Below are positions 8,629 to 15,557 of a DNA stretch of 35,259 nt, one piece after another. The stretch's first letter is position 1, and the number at the start of each line of letters is the position of its first letter. The stretch comes from an uncultured Flavobacteriales bacterium. GTDB taxonomy: Bacteria > Bacteroidota > Bacteroidia > Flavobacteriales_G > Salibacteraceae. The position numbers were made by a program, and so were the translations under genes. Location: positions 1 through 35,259 of the forward strand of contig CAJXNO010000029.1 of NCBI GenBank assembly GCA_913057205.1, read 5' to 3'. The notes beneath the pieces are model-generated. The model made no database searches. It worked only from the letters and a program-made list of their open reading frames with translations, and was not told where the DNA came from.

Positions 8629-9012
8629 TTATTCATCGAAATCATTGACTATACGTTCCACTCCGAGTTTGAGCAACGCCACATTAAAATTAATGAGCAG
8701 TCCAAGTTTGCATTCACTGAGCTTCAGGTAAGTGATTACTTGCGCGCGATGAACGTCAGTAAGTGCTTCTACGCTCTTCAGTTCAACTACCACCAAATTC
8801 TCTACTAACAGGTCTAATCGGTATCCTGTATTCAACTGAACATCTTCGTAGATCAACGGCATCGACTTTTCCGCTTGAAACTGGAGGCCTTGCTTTTTCA
8901 ATTCGTACTCCATGCACTTCTGATAAGCACTTTCCAACAAGCCTGGACCAAGTGCCTTATGGACCTTGATCGCACATCCAATGACTGTTCTAGATATGTC
9001 GTTCGCTTTCAT
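8629..9012 (-). CDS. GxxExxY protein (PD-(D/E)XK nuclease-like)
   Basis: A 127-residue protein with the diagnostic motif GLLESAY (G24, E27, Y30) preceded by IGCAIKVHKALGPG, as in the GxxExxY family. A PD-(D/E)XK-type core is visible: D67 in YRLDLLV, then E77 and K79 in VVVELKSV, followed by HRAQVITYLKLS and GLLINFNV. These match the family, whose biochemical function is not established; the fold suggests a nuclease or nuclease-derived protein. It is intact, is encoded on the same strand as the ALDH genes, and is enclosed by 37-bp inverted repeats. Its base composition looks more AT-rich than its neighbours. It is most simply read as cargo or effector of a small mobile element. The ATG at 9012 is chosen because MKANDISRTVIG begins the conserved domain. 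Confidence 0.92.
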   Translation of the reverse strand: MKANDISRTVIGCAIKVHKALGPGLLESAYQKCMEYELKKQGLQFQAEKSMPLIYEDVQLNTGYRLDLLVENLVVVELKSVEALTDVHRAQVITYLKLSECKLGLLINFNVALLKLGVERIVNDFDE

Positions 9013-9022
9013 TTCAAATACG

Positions 9023-9059
9023 CTTTGCGTACTCTGCGGAATCTCTGCGCACTCTGCGG
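9023..9059 (-). repeat. Right inverted repeat of the GxxExxY element
   Basis: Read on the minus strand it is two 16-base boxes, CGCAGAGTGCGCAGAG and CGCAGAGTACGCAAAG, separated by ATTC with a 20-base period. This is the same architecture as the left end but in inverted orientation. On the plus strand the boxes lie at 9023-9038 and 9043-9058. It lies directly upstream of the GxxExxY start codon. Confidence 0.85.
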
Positions 9060-9096
9060 TTTAATTCCATCATCAAATCATCTGCCGTTAGAACAT

Positions 9097-10545
9097 TCAT
9101 TCAAACCTGAGATAAGCTTCCAAGCCATGAACCCCGCCTTCTCTGCCGAAGCCGCTTTCCTTGTATCCTCCAAAAGGACTCGTAGGATCAAATTTGTTAT
9201 AGGTATTCGCCCAAACCACCCCAGCTTTCAAGGCACTCGTCAATTGAAAAATCTTAGACCCTTTATCCGTCCACACCCCCGCTGAAAGTCCGTAGGGTGT
9301 ATTGTTCGCCTGACCGATCACCTCCTCGATGGTTCGGAAGGTTTGTATAGCCAGCACCGGTCCGAAGATCTCCTCCTGTGCAATACGATTGCTCTGTGCC
9401 ACGTGCGTGAACAAGGTTGGCTTGCACCAGAACCCTTTTGCTGGAAGTTCGCAGTCTGTTTGATACATCTCCGCACCCTCTTCTTGCCCGATCTTCAGGT
9501 AGCGATCAATCGTTTCAAGTTGCGATTTGCTATTGATGGCACCGATGTCTGTATTCTTATCCAATGGGTCACCCAAGTACAAGCTATCCATGCGCCGCTT
9601 GAGCTTTAGAAGCACTTTATCGTAAACCGACTCCTGCACAAACAAGCGCGATCCCGCGCAACATACATGCCCTTGATTGAAGTAAATCCCGTTGATGATT
9701 CCTTCTACCGCAGCTTCGATCGGAGCATCGTCAAAAATGATGTTCGCCGCCTTTCCCCCTAGCTCTAGGGTAACGCGTTTGTTTCTTTTGATCGCTGCTT
9801 CTTGGATCTTGCGTCCGACCTCCGTAGAACCGGTGAAGGCAAGCTTTTGTGGAATAGCATGCGCCGTCATCAGCGCACCGGTCTGTCCGTCGCCCGTGAT
9901 GATGTTCACTACCCCCTTCGGCAATTGTGCTGCCTCGATCACCTCTGCAAGCAACAAAGCTGTGAGTGGGGTGGTCTCCGCTGGTTTCAAAACAACCGTG
10001 TTTCCGCATGCCAATGCAGGAGCGATCTTCCATGCGGCCATGAGCAACGGAAAGTTCCAAGGTATGATCTGTGCAACCACGCCGATCGGCTGCGGTTTAC
10101 GCATAGGGAACGCGTATTCCAACTTATCCGCCCAACCGGCATGGTAGAAAAAGTGTGCAGCTGCCAGAGGAATATCGATGTCCCTTGATTCTCTGATGGG
10201 CTTTCCGCCATTCATTGACTCCACCACCGCAAAGGCCCTACTTCGTTCTTGGAGCATACGAGCGATGCGGTAGATATACTTACCACGTTCAGCACCAGAA
10301 AGTGCCTGCCATTTTGGTTGTGCGGCTTGAGCCGCTTTGAAGGCGGCATCAACGTCGTCTTTGTCCGCCTGAGCAACTTCCGCAAGCGTTTCTTCCGTTG
10401 CCGGATTGATGGTCTTGAAATAGGTTCCTGCCTTCGGGGCGGTCCAACTACCGTTGATGAAGAGTTCGTAACGCTTAGCGAGTTGTATATGATCGGCACC
10501 CTCGGGTGCTTCAGAAAGCTTCCAACTTGTCTTGCTCATGTTCAT
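9097..10545 (-). CDS. Aldehyde dehydrogenase, catalytic (ALDH16 first-domain-like)
   Basis: A complete 482-residue NAD(P)-dependent aldehyde dehydrogenase. The catalytic Asn is in IPWNFPLLMA (about residue 164), followed by GNTVVLKPAETTPLTA and FTGSTEVGRKIQ (cofactor binding), the general base Glu in TLELGGKA (about 261), the nucleophile Cys in QGHVCCAGSR (Cys295 by alignment), EEIFGPVLA and PFGGYKESGFGRE. The start is ATG at 10545, immediately after the deoC TAA; a second in-frame ATG two codons later is possible. The context is deoC-ALDH-(element)-truncated ALDH. DeoC releases acetaldehyde from deoxyribose-5-phosphate, so oxidation of acetaldehyde or a related aldehyde is a sensible inferred role. 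With the short partner gene downstream it probably forms a split ALDH16. Confidence 0.95.
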   Translation of the reverse strand: MNMSKTSWKLSEAPEGADHIQLAKRYELFINGSWTAPKAGTYFKTINPATEETLAEVAQADKDDVDAAFKAAQAAQPKWQALSGAERGKYIYRIARMLQERSRAFAVVESMNGGKPIRESRDIDIPLAAAHFFYHAGWADKLEYAFPMRKPQPIGVVAQIIPWNFPLLMAAWKIAPALACGNTVVLKPAETTPLTALLLAEVIEAAQLPKGVVNIITGDGQTGALMTAHAIPQKLAFTGSTEVGRKIQEAAIKRNKRVTLELGGKAANIIFDDAPIEAAVEGIINGIYFNQGHVCCAGSRLFVQESVYDKVLLKLKRRMDSLYLGDPLDKNTDIGAINSKSQLETIDRYLKIGQEEGAEMYQTDCELPAKGFWCKPTLFTHVAQSNRIAQEEIFGPVLAIQTFRTIEEVIGQANNTPYGLSAGVWTDKGSKIFQLTSALKAGVVWANTYNKFDPTSPFGGYKESGFGREGGVHGLEAYLRFE

Positions 10546-11460
10546 TTAATCTTTTGTGAAATGATCGGCGTTTTGGTAAACACCGGTTTCCTGCTTGATG
10601 ATCTGCATCAATACATCATTTGCCAATCTGCTGGCGCCGAATCGGAACCATTCGTTGCTCAACCATCTGTCGCCGAGCACCTCCTTTACCATAACAAGGT
10701 ATTGCAATGCCGTCTTCGCGTCTGAAATTCCACCTGCAGGTTTCATTCCCACTTGAACCCCGGTTTGATCGTAGTGATCGGCAATGGCTTGAAGCATCAC
10801 CAAGGTAACCGGCAACGTGGCAGCAGAGCCGATCTTTCCGGTACTCGTCTTGATGAAGTCTGGATTAGCCTTCAACGCAATATCCGATGCCTTTCTCACC
10901 TCTTCCAAGGAACCAAGCTCACCGGTCTCGAGGATCACTTTGAGCCGTACGCTCTGAGACCTACATCGTTCCAGCACTGCAGCGATCTCGTCATAGACGT
11001 AGTTGTAATCTCCTGCGAGGAACCTACCCCTTGAGATCACCATGTCTACCTCGTCTGCACCTTCACCGATGGCGAAATCCGTTTCTTGTAGTTTCATCTC
11101 TAAGGTTGACTGCCCACTGGGGAATGCCGTAGCCACCGATGCCACCTTCACGTCAGAACCTTCTAACGCCGTCTTAGCAGTACCTACCAACATGGGATAA
11201 ACACAAATGGCCGCAACGCTCGGTAAGCCTTCCAGTTTATCGTGTGGATGCATCGCCTTGTAGCAAAGTCGCTCTACCTTTTTCGGCGTATCCGCTCCTT
11301 CTAAGGTGGTCAAGTCGATCATGTTCAGCGCCATGCGCAATCCTTGCTTCTTCGCCTCCTTCTTTACGCTTCTCGCCTTGATCCGGGCCACACGATCCAT
11401 GACCCCCATTTGGTCTACGGGCTGAAAGGCAAAATCCATTGCTGCTGCTTTGTTTTTCAT
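10546..11460 (-). CDS. deoC: Deoxyribose-phosphate aldolase
   Basis: About 304 residues. It cleaves 2-deoxy-D-ribose-5-phosphate into glyceraldehyde-3-phosphate and acetaldehyde in deoxynucleoside catabolism. The Schiff-base lysine lies in DFIKTSTGKIGSAAT (about K204), the proton-relay lysine in GVQVGMKPAGGISD (about K240) and the conserved Asp in GADEVDMVISRG (about D139). The protein is longer than E. coli DeoC (about 259 residues) because of an extended N-terminus of about 40 residues, as in the longer DeoC branch. I chose ATG at 11460 over the TTG three codons upstream. A perfect TAnnTTTG box ends six bases before it. It heads the operon deoC-ALDH-element-ALDH. Confidence 0.95.
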   Translation of the reverse strand: MKNKAAAMDFAFQPVDQMGVMDRVARIKARSVKKEAKKQGLRMALNMIDLTTLEGADTPKKVERLCYKAMHPHDKLEGLPSVAAICVYPMLVGTAKTALEGSDVKVASVATAFPSGQSTLEMKLQETDFAIGEGADEVDMVISRGRFLAGDYNYVYDEIAAVLERCRSQSVRLKVILETGELGSLEEVRKASDIALKANPDFIKTSTGKIGSAATLPVTLVMLQAIADHYDQTGVQVGMKPAGGISDAKTALQYLVMVKEVLGDRWLSNEWFRFGASRLANDVLMQIIKQETGVYQNADHFTKD

Positions 11461-11466
11461 CGGCAA

Positions 11467-11474
11467 CAAATCTA
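11467..11474 (-). promoter_or_regulatory. -7 promoter box of deoC
   Basis: The minus strand reads TAGATTTG, a perfect match to the Bacteroidota TAnnTTTG -7 element. It ends six bases before the deoC ATG, implying an mRNA with almost no 5' leader. The 130-base gap between deoC and cysC is divergent and holds promoters for both directions. Confidence 0.45.
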
Positions 11475-11576
11475 AGCGAATCCTCGAATGCAGCTTATTT
11501 GAAGCTAGAACTGATAATAGTCTATAGATTTAGTAGATTTTTTAGCTTTCCTGCTTCATTTACATCGACATATGCC

Positions 11577-11584
11577 TACATTTG
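11577..11584 (+). promoter_or_regulatory. -7 promoter box of cysC-cysD-cysN
   Basis: TACATTTG matches TAnnTTTG fully and ends nine bases before the cysC ATG at 11594. The -33 TTG element is not clear. It would drive the sulfate-activation operon from a very short leader. Confidence 0.45.
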
Positions 11585-11593
11585 CCCGCTCAA

Positions 11594-12205
11594 ATGAAGG
11601 ATGAAGGAAATAACGTTTTCAGCGTATTCGACGAGATCATCGGGCGAGAGGAGAAAGAGGCTTTCCTGAAGCAACGCGCAAAAGTGGTTTGGATGACCGG
11701 ACTCTCCGGCTCAGGTAAGACCACCTTGGCGAAGTACTTGGAGCGCCGGCTGATGCAAGCCGGTTACTTCTCTAAGCTGCTCGACGGCGACAACGTTCGA
11801 AGCGGACTCAACAAAGGCCTAGGATTCAGCGAAGAAGACCGAACAGAAAACATCCGGAGGATTGCGGAGGTTTCTAAACTCTTTGTAGACGGGGGCGTCA
11901 TCTGCATCAACTGCTTTGTGAGTCCTACCGAAGCCATCCGCGCGCAAGCAAAGGCGATCATCGGTGATGATCTCTTTTTAGAGGTATTCATCGATACACC
12001 GTTGGAGGTGTGTGAATCACGCGACGTGAAAGGACTTTACAACAAAGCGCGGGCCGGAGAGATCAAAGATTTCACCGGAATCAGCGCACCTTTTGAGGCA
12101 CCTTCCGCTCCAGAAATAGCAATTCAAACTGCCGATAAAACCATTGAGGAAGCAGGCGAAGAACTCTTCAAAGCCTTGCTCCCTTTTATCACGTTAGAAG
12201 CATGA
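11594..12205 (+). CDS. cysC: Adenylylsulfate kinase (APS kinase)
   Basis: About 203 residues. It phosphorylates APS to PAPS, the sulfuryl donor for sulfotransferases and, in some bacteria, the substrate for PAPS reductase. The P-loop is GLSGSGKTT (about residues 36-44). LLDGDNVRSGLNKGLGFSEE (about 61-80) is the APS-binding signature, and RDVKGLYNKARAGEIKDFTG is the typical CysC C-terminal motif. I chose ATG at 11594 (MKDEGNNVF); a TTG four codons upstream would place the start inside the -7 box. Its TGA overlaps the cysD ATG as ATGA. Presence of CysC in an operon with CysDN means the cell makes PAPS, not only APS. Confidence 0.96.
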   Translation: MKDEGNNVFSVFDEIIGREEKEAFLKQRAKVVWMTGLSGSGKTTLAKYLERRLMQAGYFSKLLDGDNVRSGLNKGLGFSEEDRTENIRRIAEVSKLFVDGGVICINCFVSPTEAIRAQAKAIIGDDLFLEVFIDTPLEVCESRDVKGLYNKARAGEIKDFTGISAPFEAPSAPEIAIQTADKTIEEAGEELFKALLPFITLEA

Positions 12206-13104
12206 AATACAATTTAACGCACCTCAAAGAACTCGAGTCAGAAGCCATCTTCGTAATTCGGGAAGTCGTGGCGCAATTCGAGAATCCAGCACTGCTGTTC
12301 TCAGGTGGTAAAGACTCCATCGTATGCTACCATTTGGCCAAGAAGGCCTTCTATCCGGGTAAGATTCCCTTTCCATTGGTGCATGTGGATACAGGACACA
12401 ACTTTCCAGAGACCATCGCATTCCGAGACAACCTTGTGAAAAATGATGGTTTAGAACTCATCGTCGGCTCTGTTCAGGAGAGCATCGATCAAGGACGGGT
12501 AGTTGAGGAAAAGGGATTCAATGCCAGTAGAAACGGTTTGCAAACCACTACCCTGCTCGACACCATCGAAAAGCACAAGTTCGATGCATGTATGGGTGGT
12601 GCGCGCCGCGATGAAGAGAAAGCCCGCGCCAAAGAACGTTTCTTCTCACACCGAGACGAGTTCGGTCAGTGGGATCCGAAGAATCAGCGTCCGGAATTGT
12701 GGAACCTCTTCAACGGAATGAAGCAGATGGGCGAGAACTTCCGTGTGTTCCCGATCAGTAACTGGACAGAAATGGATGTTTGGCAGTACATCTTGCATGA
12801 GAACATCGAACTTCCATCGCTCTACTTTTCGCATGAACGCGAAGTCTTCATTCGCGATGGCGTGATTTACTCCGACGGAGAATTCATGAACAAAAAGCCC
12901 GAAGAGCAAATCGAGAAACGCGTGGTTCGCTTCCGTACCATCGGTGATATGACCTGCACCGGAGCGGTAGAATCTCCTGCAGATGATCTGGAGAAGATCA
13001 TCGAGGAGGTGGCAGCTACCCGTACCACCGAGCGAGGAACGCGGGCAGACGATAAGCGTTCAGAAGCCGCAATGGAAGACCGTAAGAAACAAGGCTACTT
13101 CTAA
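12202..13104 (+). CDS. cysD: Sulfate adenylyltransferase subunit 2
   Basis: A 300-residue ATP pyrophosphatase-type catalytic subunit of ATP sulfurylase. It makes APS from sulfate and ATP together with the CysN GTPase. The PP-loop SGGKDS is at residues 34-39 (LLFSGGKDSIVCYHLA), followed by PFPLVHVDTGHNFPET, GGARRDEEKARAKERFFS and WNLFNG. The C-terminal RFRTIGDMTCTGAVESPADD and ERGTRADDKRSEAAMEDRKK are family hallmarks. Length is standard. It starts within the cysC stop (ATGA overlap), which gives coupled translation, and it ends 33 bases before cysN. Confidence 0.97.
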   Translation: MKYNLTHLKELESEAIFVIREVVAQFENPALLFSGGKDSIVCYHLAKKAFYPGKIPFPLVHVDTGHNFPETIAFRDNLVKNDGLELIVGSVQESIDQGRVVEEKGFNASRNGLQTTTLLDTIEKHKFDACMGGARRDEEKARAKERFFSHRDEFGQWDPKNQRPELWNLFNGMKQMGENFRVFPISNWTEMDVWQYILHENIELPSLYFSHEREVFIRDGVIYSDGEFMNKKPEEQIEKRVVRFRTIGDMTCTGAVESPADDLEKIIEEVAATRTTERGTRADDKRSEAAMEDRKKQGYF

Positions 13105-13137
13105 GCCACAAAAGGATCAACTAGTACGACTATCCCA

Positions 13138-14412
13138 ATGGAAAACACAACAACAGGATACCTGGATATGGAACTACTCCGCTTCACCACGGCGGGGAGT
13201 GTAGACGACGGAAAGAGCACCTTGATCGGCCGTTTGCTGTACGATAGCAAGGCTATCTTTCAAGATCAAATGGAAGCCGTTGAGCGAGCCAGCAAGAAAA
13301 TCGGCGGCGAAGGTGAGGTAAACCTCGCGCTCTTGACCGATGGCTTGCGTTCTGAACGTGAGCAAGGCATTACGATCGATGTAGCTTACCGCTATTTTGC
13401 TACGCCAAAACGTAAGTTCATCATCGCAGATACGCCCGGACACATTCAGTATACCCGAAACATGGTTACGGGTGCCAGCACGGCAAACTTGGCGGTGATC
13501 TTGGTAGATGCTCGCAATGGTCTGGTTGAGCAAACTGCGCGTCACAGCTTCATCGCGTCATTGCTGGGTATCAAGCACGTGGTGTACTGCATCAACAAGA
13601 TGGACCTGGTGGATTATTCACAGGAGAAGTACGAGCAGATCAAGTCTGACCTGGATGATTTCACATCCAAGCTTGAGATCAGCGACATCCGTTACATTCC
13701 GATCAGCGCGCTCAAGGGCGACAACGTAGTAGACCGCTCGAAGAACATGGATTGGTACCAAGGCTCCACCTTGCTTTACACCCTGGAAACCGTTCACATT
13801 GCAAGCGATGCCAACCACGTAGACTGCAGATTCCCTGTGCAGACGGTGATCCGCCCGCAAACGACCGAATACCACGACTACCGTGGGTACGCCGGACGTG
13901 TAGCTGGAGGTATCTTCAAGAAAGGAGATGAAGTAACCGTACTGCCATCTGGATTCACTTCCAAAATCGCGAGGATTGATAGCTACGACGGTGAGATCGA
14001 AGAAGCCTTTCCACCGATGTCTTGTACCATCCTTTTGGAGGATGATATCGACGTGAGTAGAGGAGACATGATCGTTCGGGTGAACAACCAGCCCAACAGC
14101 TCACAAGACCATGAAATGATGGTTTGTTGGATGAGTCAACGTCCGCTTCAGCTGAATGGAAAGTATGCGATCAAACACACGACCAGGGATGCGCGGTGTA
14201 TTGTGAAGGATATCCGTTACAAGGTTGACATCAACACCTTGCACCGTTTGGAAGACGATAAAGAGATCAAGATGAACGACATCGCTCGCATCACCATCCG
14301 AACCACCGTACCCTTGTTCACTGATCGCTACCAGCGTAACCGTCAAACCGGCAGCATCATCCTGATCGATGAGGCGACCAATGAAACGGTAGGTGCGGGT
14401 ATGATCCTGTGA
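13138..14412 (+). CDS. cysN: Sulfate adenylyltransferase subunit 1 (GTPase)
   Basis: A 424-residue EF-Tu-like GTPase that activates CysD. G1 is GSVDDGKST (residues 20-28), the switch segment is EREQGITIDVAYRYF, G3 is DTPGHIQYTRNMVTGAS and G4 is NKMD (CINKMDLVDYS). The beta-barrel domains follow (GYAGRVAGGIFKKGDEV, then ARCIVKDIRYKVDINTLHR). It is CysN alone; the fused APS kinase domain of CysNC is absent, consistent with a separate cysC in the operon. ATG at 13138 gives the usual N-terminus. Confidence 0.97.
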   Translation: MENTTTGYLDMELLRFTTAGSVDDGKSTLIGRLLYDSKAIFQDQMEAVERASKKIGGEGEVNLALLTDGLRSEREQGITIDVAYRYFATPKRKFIIADTPGHIQYTRNMVTGASTANLAVILVDARNGLVEQTARHSFIASLLGIKHVVYCINKMDLVDYSQEKYEQIKSDLDDFTSKLEISDIRYIPISALKGDNVVDRSKNMDWYQGSTLLYTLETVHIASDANHVDCRFPVQTVIRPQTTEYHDYRGYAGRVAGGIFKKGDEVTVLPSGFTSKIARIDSYDGEIEEAFPPMSCTILLEDDIDVSRGDMIVRVNNQPNSSQDHEMMVCWMSQRPLQLNGKYAIKHTTRDARCIVKDIRYKVDINTLHRLEDDKEIKMNDIARITIRTTVPLFTDRYQRNRQTGSIILIDEATNETVGAGMIL

Positions 14413-14419
14413 TACTTCT

Positions 14420-14722
14420 ATGAAGGTTGAGCACCTGAATAAAGAGAAGCGGTTTGTGGTATATGAAGAAGACGACTCCGCTTCGCTCAATTACGGTCTT
14501 CGTGGAAAGACCACGTTCTTCATGCATACCAAGGCCCCCGAAAAGCTCGAGGGAAAAGGAATCGGAACAGCTTTAGTTGAGCATGCCTTGGCGTATGCAA
14601 AGACCAAAGGCTACAAGATCGCTGTGCTTTGCCCATTCAACTCAAGATACGTAAGGAAGCACCCTGAATGGTACGCCTATTATGACCGGGAGTATCACCA
14701 GAATGTTCCTAGCAGTAAGTAG
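14420..14722 (+). CDS. Small GNAT-fold N-acetyltransferase-like protein (YjdJ type)
   Basis: 100 residues. The core (FMHTKAPEKLEGKGIGTALV, then EHALAYAKTKGYKIAVLCPF and SRYVRKHPEWY) is typical of the short Gcn5-related acetyltransferase-like family with an acetyl-CoA loop G-K-G-I-G-T and a conserved cysteine/proline (LCPF) before the final HPEW. Members lack much of the usual GNAT N-terminus and their substrate is unknown. It starts seven bases after cysN, so it is likely co-transcribed with the sulfate-activation genes. There is no evidence for a functional link. It ends seven bases from the convergent TonB-like gene. Confidence 0.85.
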   Translation: MKVEHLNKEKRFVVYEEDDSASLNYGLRGKTTFFMHTKAPEKLEGKGIGTALVEHALAYAKTKGYKIAVLCPFNSRYVRKHPEWYAYYDREYHQNVPSSK

Positions 14723-14729
14723 GCCGCAT

Positions 14730-15407
14730 TCAACGTAACCTAAAATGCACCGGTAGCTTCATGTAGACGGGAACGTTACGCAGCTGTTGTTGGCCGGGTA
14801 TCCATTTCGGCATGTTCTTTACCACACGGATGGCCTCGTCGCTCAAGGACGCGTGTGGGCTTCGCAGTATTTCAAAGCTCTTCGGGTCAATACTGCCGTC
14901 GGCACCGATGGTGAATTTGACATAAACCGGCCCCTGGATCTTATTATCCCGAGCGAAGGCGGGATACCTCAGCTGATCACCCAAGTAAGCGTACAGCGCA
15001 GAATCCCCACCGGGAAACTGCGGCAAGACATCAGGAAAATCTGTTGGCTTGGGTACTTCGGGCGCTTTGATCACTTCCTTCGGAAACCACTCGATGTCAT
15101 CAGGCAGCTCAAAATCAGGCAAGATTTTCTGAGGCTCAGGATCTATGTTCGCGGCAATCACTTGCGGTGTTGGTTGCGGGAGAACATCAGGCTTGGGCTT
15201 CGGCTTTTCGGCAGGAGGTTCGGGGAGCGGCATCGTGATCGGGACGTGGTCCTCTTCGATCCACTCCACATCATCTGGAAGCCAGGCTTGCGCGTGATGT
15301 TGTAAGATGGGTTTGCCGTATTCCAAGGCACAAAGGGATGCTGCAAACGCGATGGTCATTCCAATGAGCAGCTTGAGTTGTTGTTTGTCTTTGACGGTAG
15401 GTTTCAT
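14730..15407 (-). CDS. TonB-family energy transducer (copy 1)
   Basis: 225 residues. It has an N-terminal cytoplasmic stub, one membrane anchor (about residues 13-28, LIGMTIAFAASLCALE), a proline/lysine-rich periplasm-spanning spacer (PLPEPPAEKPKPKPDV), and a C-terminal TonB domain with YPAFARDNKIQGPVYVKFTI, SPHASLSDEAIRVVKNMPKW and a terminal PVHFRLR. TonB proteins couple the ExbBD proton motor to outer-membrane receptors. The C-terminal half is clearly homologous to the next gene (15558-16232), so the two are tandem duplicates, and a terminator between them implies separate transcripts. No receptor, ExbB or ExbD is in the window, so the partner is unknown. Confidence 0.92.
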   Translation of the reverse strand: MKPTVKDKQQLKLLIGMTIAFAASLCALEYGKPILQHHAQAWLPDDVEWIEEDHVPITMPLPEPPAEKPKPKPDVLPQPTPQVIAANIDPEPQKILPDFELPDDIEWFPKEVIKAPEVPKPTDFPDVLPQFPGGDSALYAYLGDQLRYPAFARDNKIQGPVYVKFTIGADGSIDPKSFEILRSPHASLSDEAIRVVKNMPKWIPGQQQLRNVPVYMKLPVHFRLR

Positions 15408-15503
15408 AATGCACTGTTTTAGGGTACAACGCGCGCATCTCAGGGCTTGATATGCTATCGCTGTCAGATTGAGTCAGCGGTAGAAATACTTCAACAAACG
15501 GTC

Positions 15504-15534
15504 ATAAAAAAAGCCTTTCCAATGGAAAGGCTTT
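15504..15534 (-). terminator. Intrinsic terminator of the upstream TonB gene
   Basis: A perfect 11-bp stem (15510-15520 with 15524-15534, AAAGCCTTTCC/GGAAAGGCTTT) with a 3-base loop. On the minus strand it is followed by a T-run (the A-tract at 15505-15512). It lies about 25 bases after the stop of the TonB gene at 15558-16232 and separates the two TonB copies. Confidence 0.88.
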
Positions 15535-15557
15535 GAAACTCTTGAGCGATTATTGAC

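Larger units (their letters stand above)
8592..9059. mobile_element. Small inverted-repeat element carrying one GxxExxY gene
   Basis: A 468-bp unit bounded by two 37-bp imperfect inverted repeats (8592-8628 and 9023-9059; 30 of 37 positions agree, and all seven differences are transitions). Between them lies only the 127-codon GxxExxY gene. The left repeat ends at the base before the gene's TAA, and the right repeat begins 10 bases before its ATG. TTTAA is present immediately outside both ends (8587-8591 and 9060-9064), which could be a 5-bp target duplication or chance in AT-rich flank. It lies between two genes that elsewhere behave as one ALDH16 unit. No transposase is encoded, so any movement would need help in trans or a mechanism based on the nuclease-like protein itself. 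Confidence 0.7.

Noticed and set aside
8578-8808. Plus-strand open frames across the GxxExxY gene
   Set aside because: They start in the repeat or inside the minus-strand gene and lack motifs; the minus frame has the full GxxExxY signature.
8592-9059. Possible CRISPR or short-spaced repeat array from the CGCAGAG boxes
   Set aside because: There are only two boxes at each end, in inverted orientation around a gene, with 4-base gaps; no array of spacers.
11594-14412. Horizontal acquisition of the sulfate-activation genes
   Set aside because: Codon use and promoter box look like the rest of the window, and there are no repeats, tRNA or integrase nearby.
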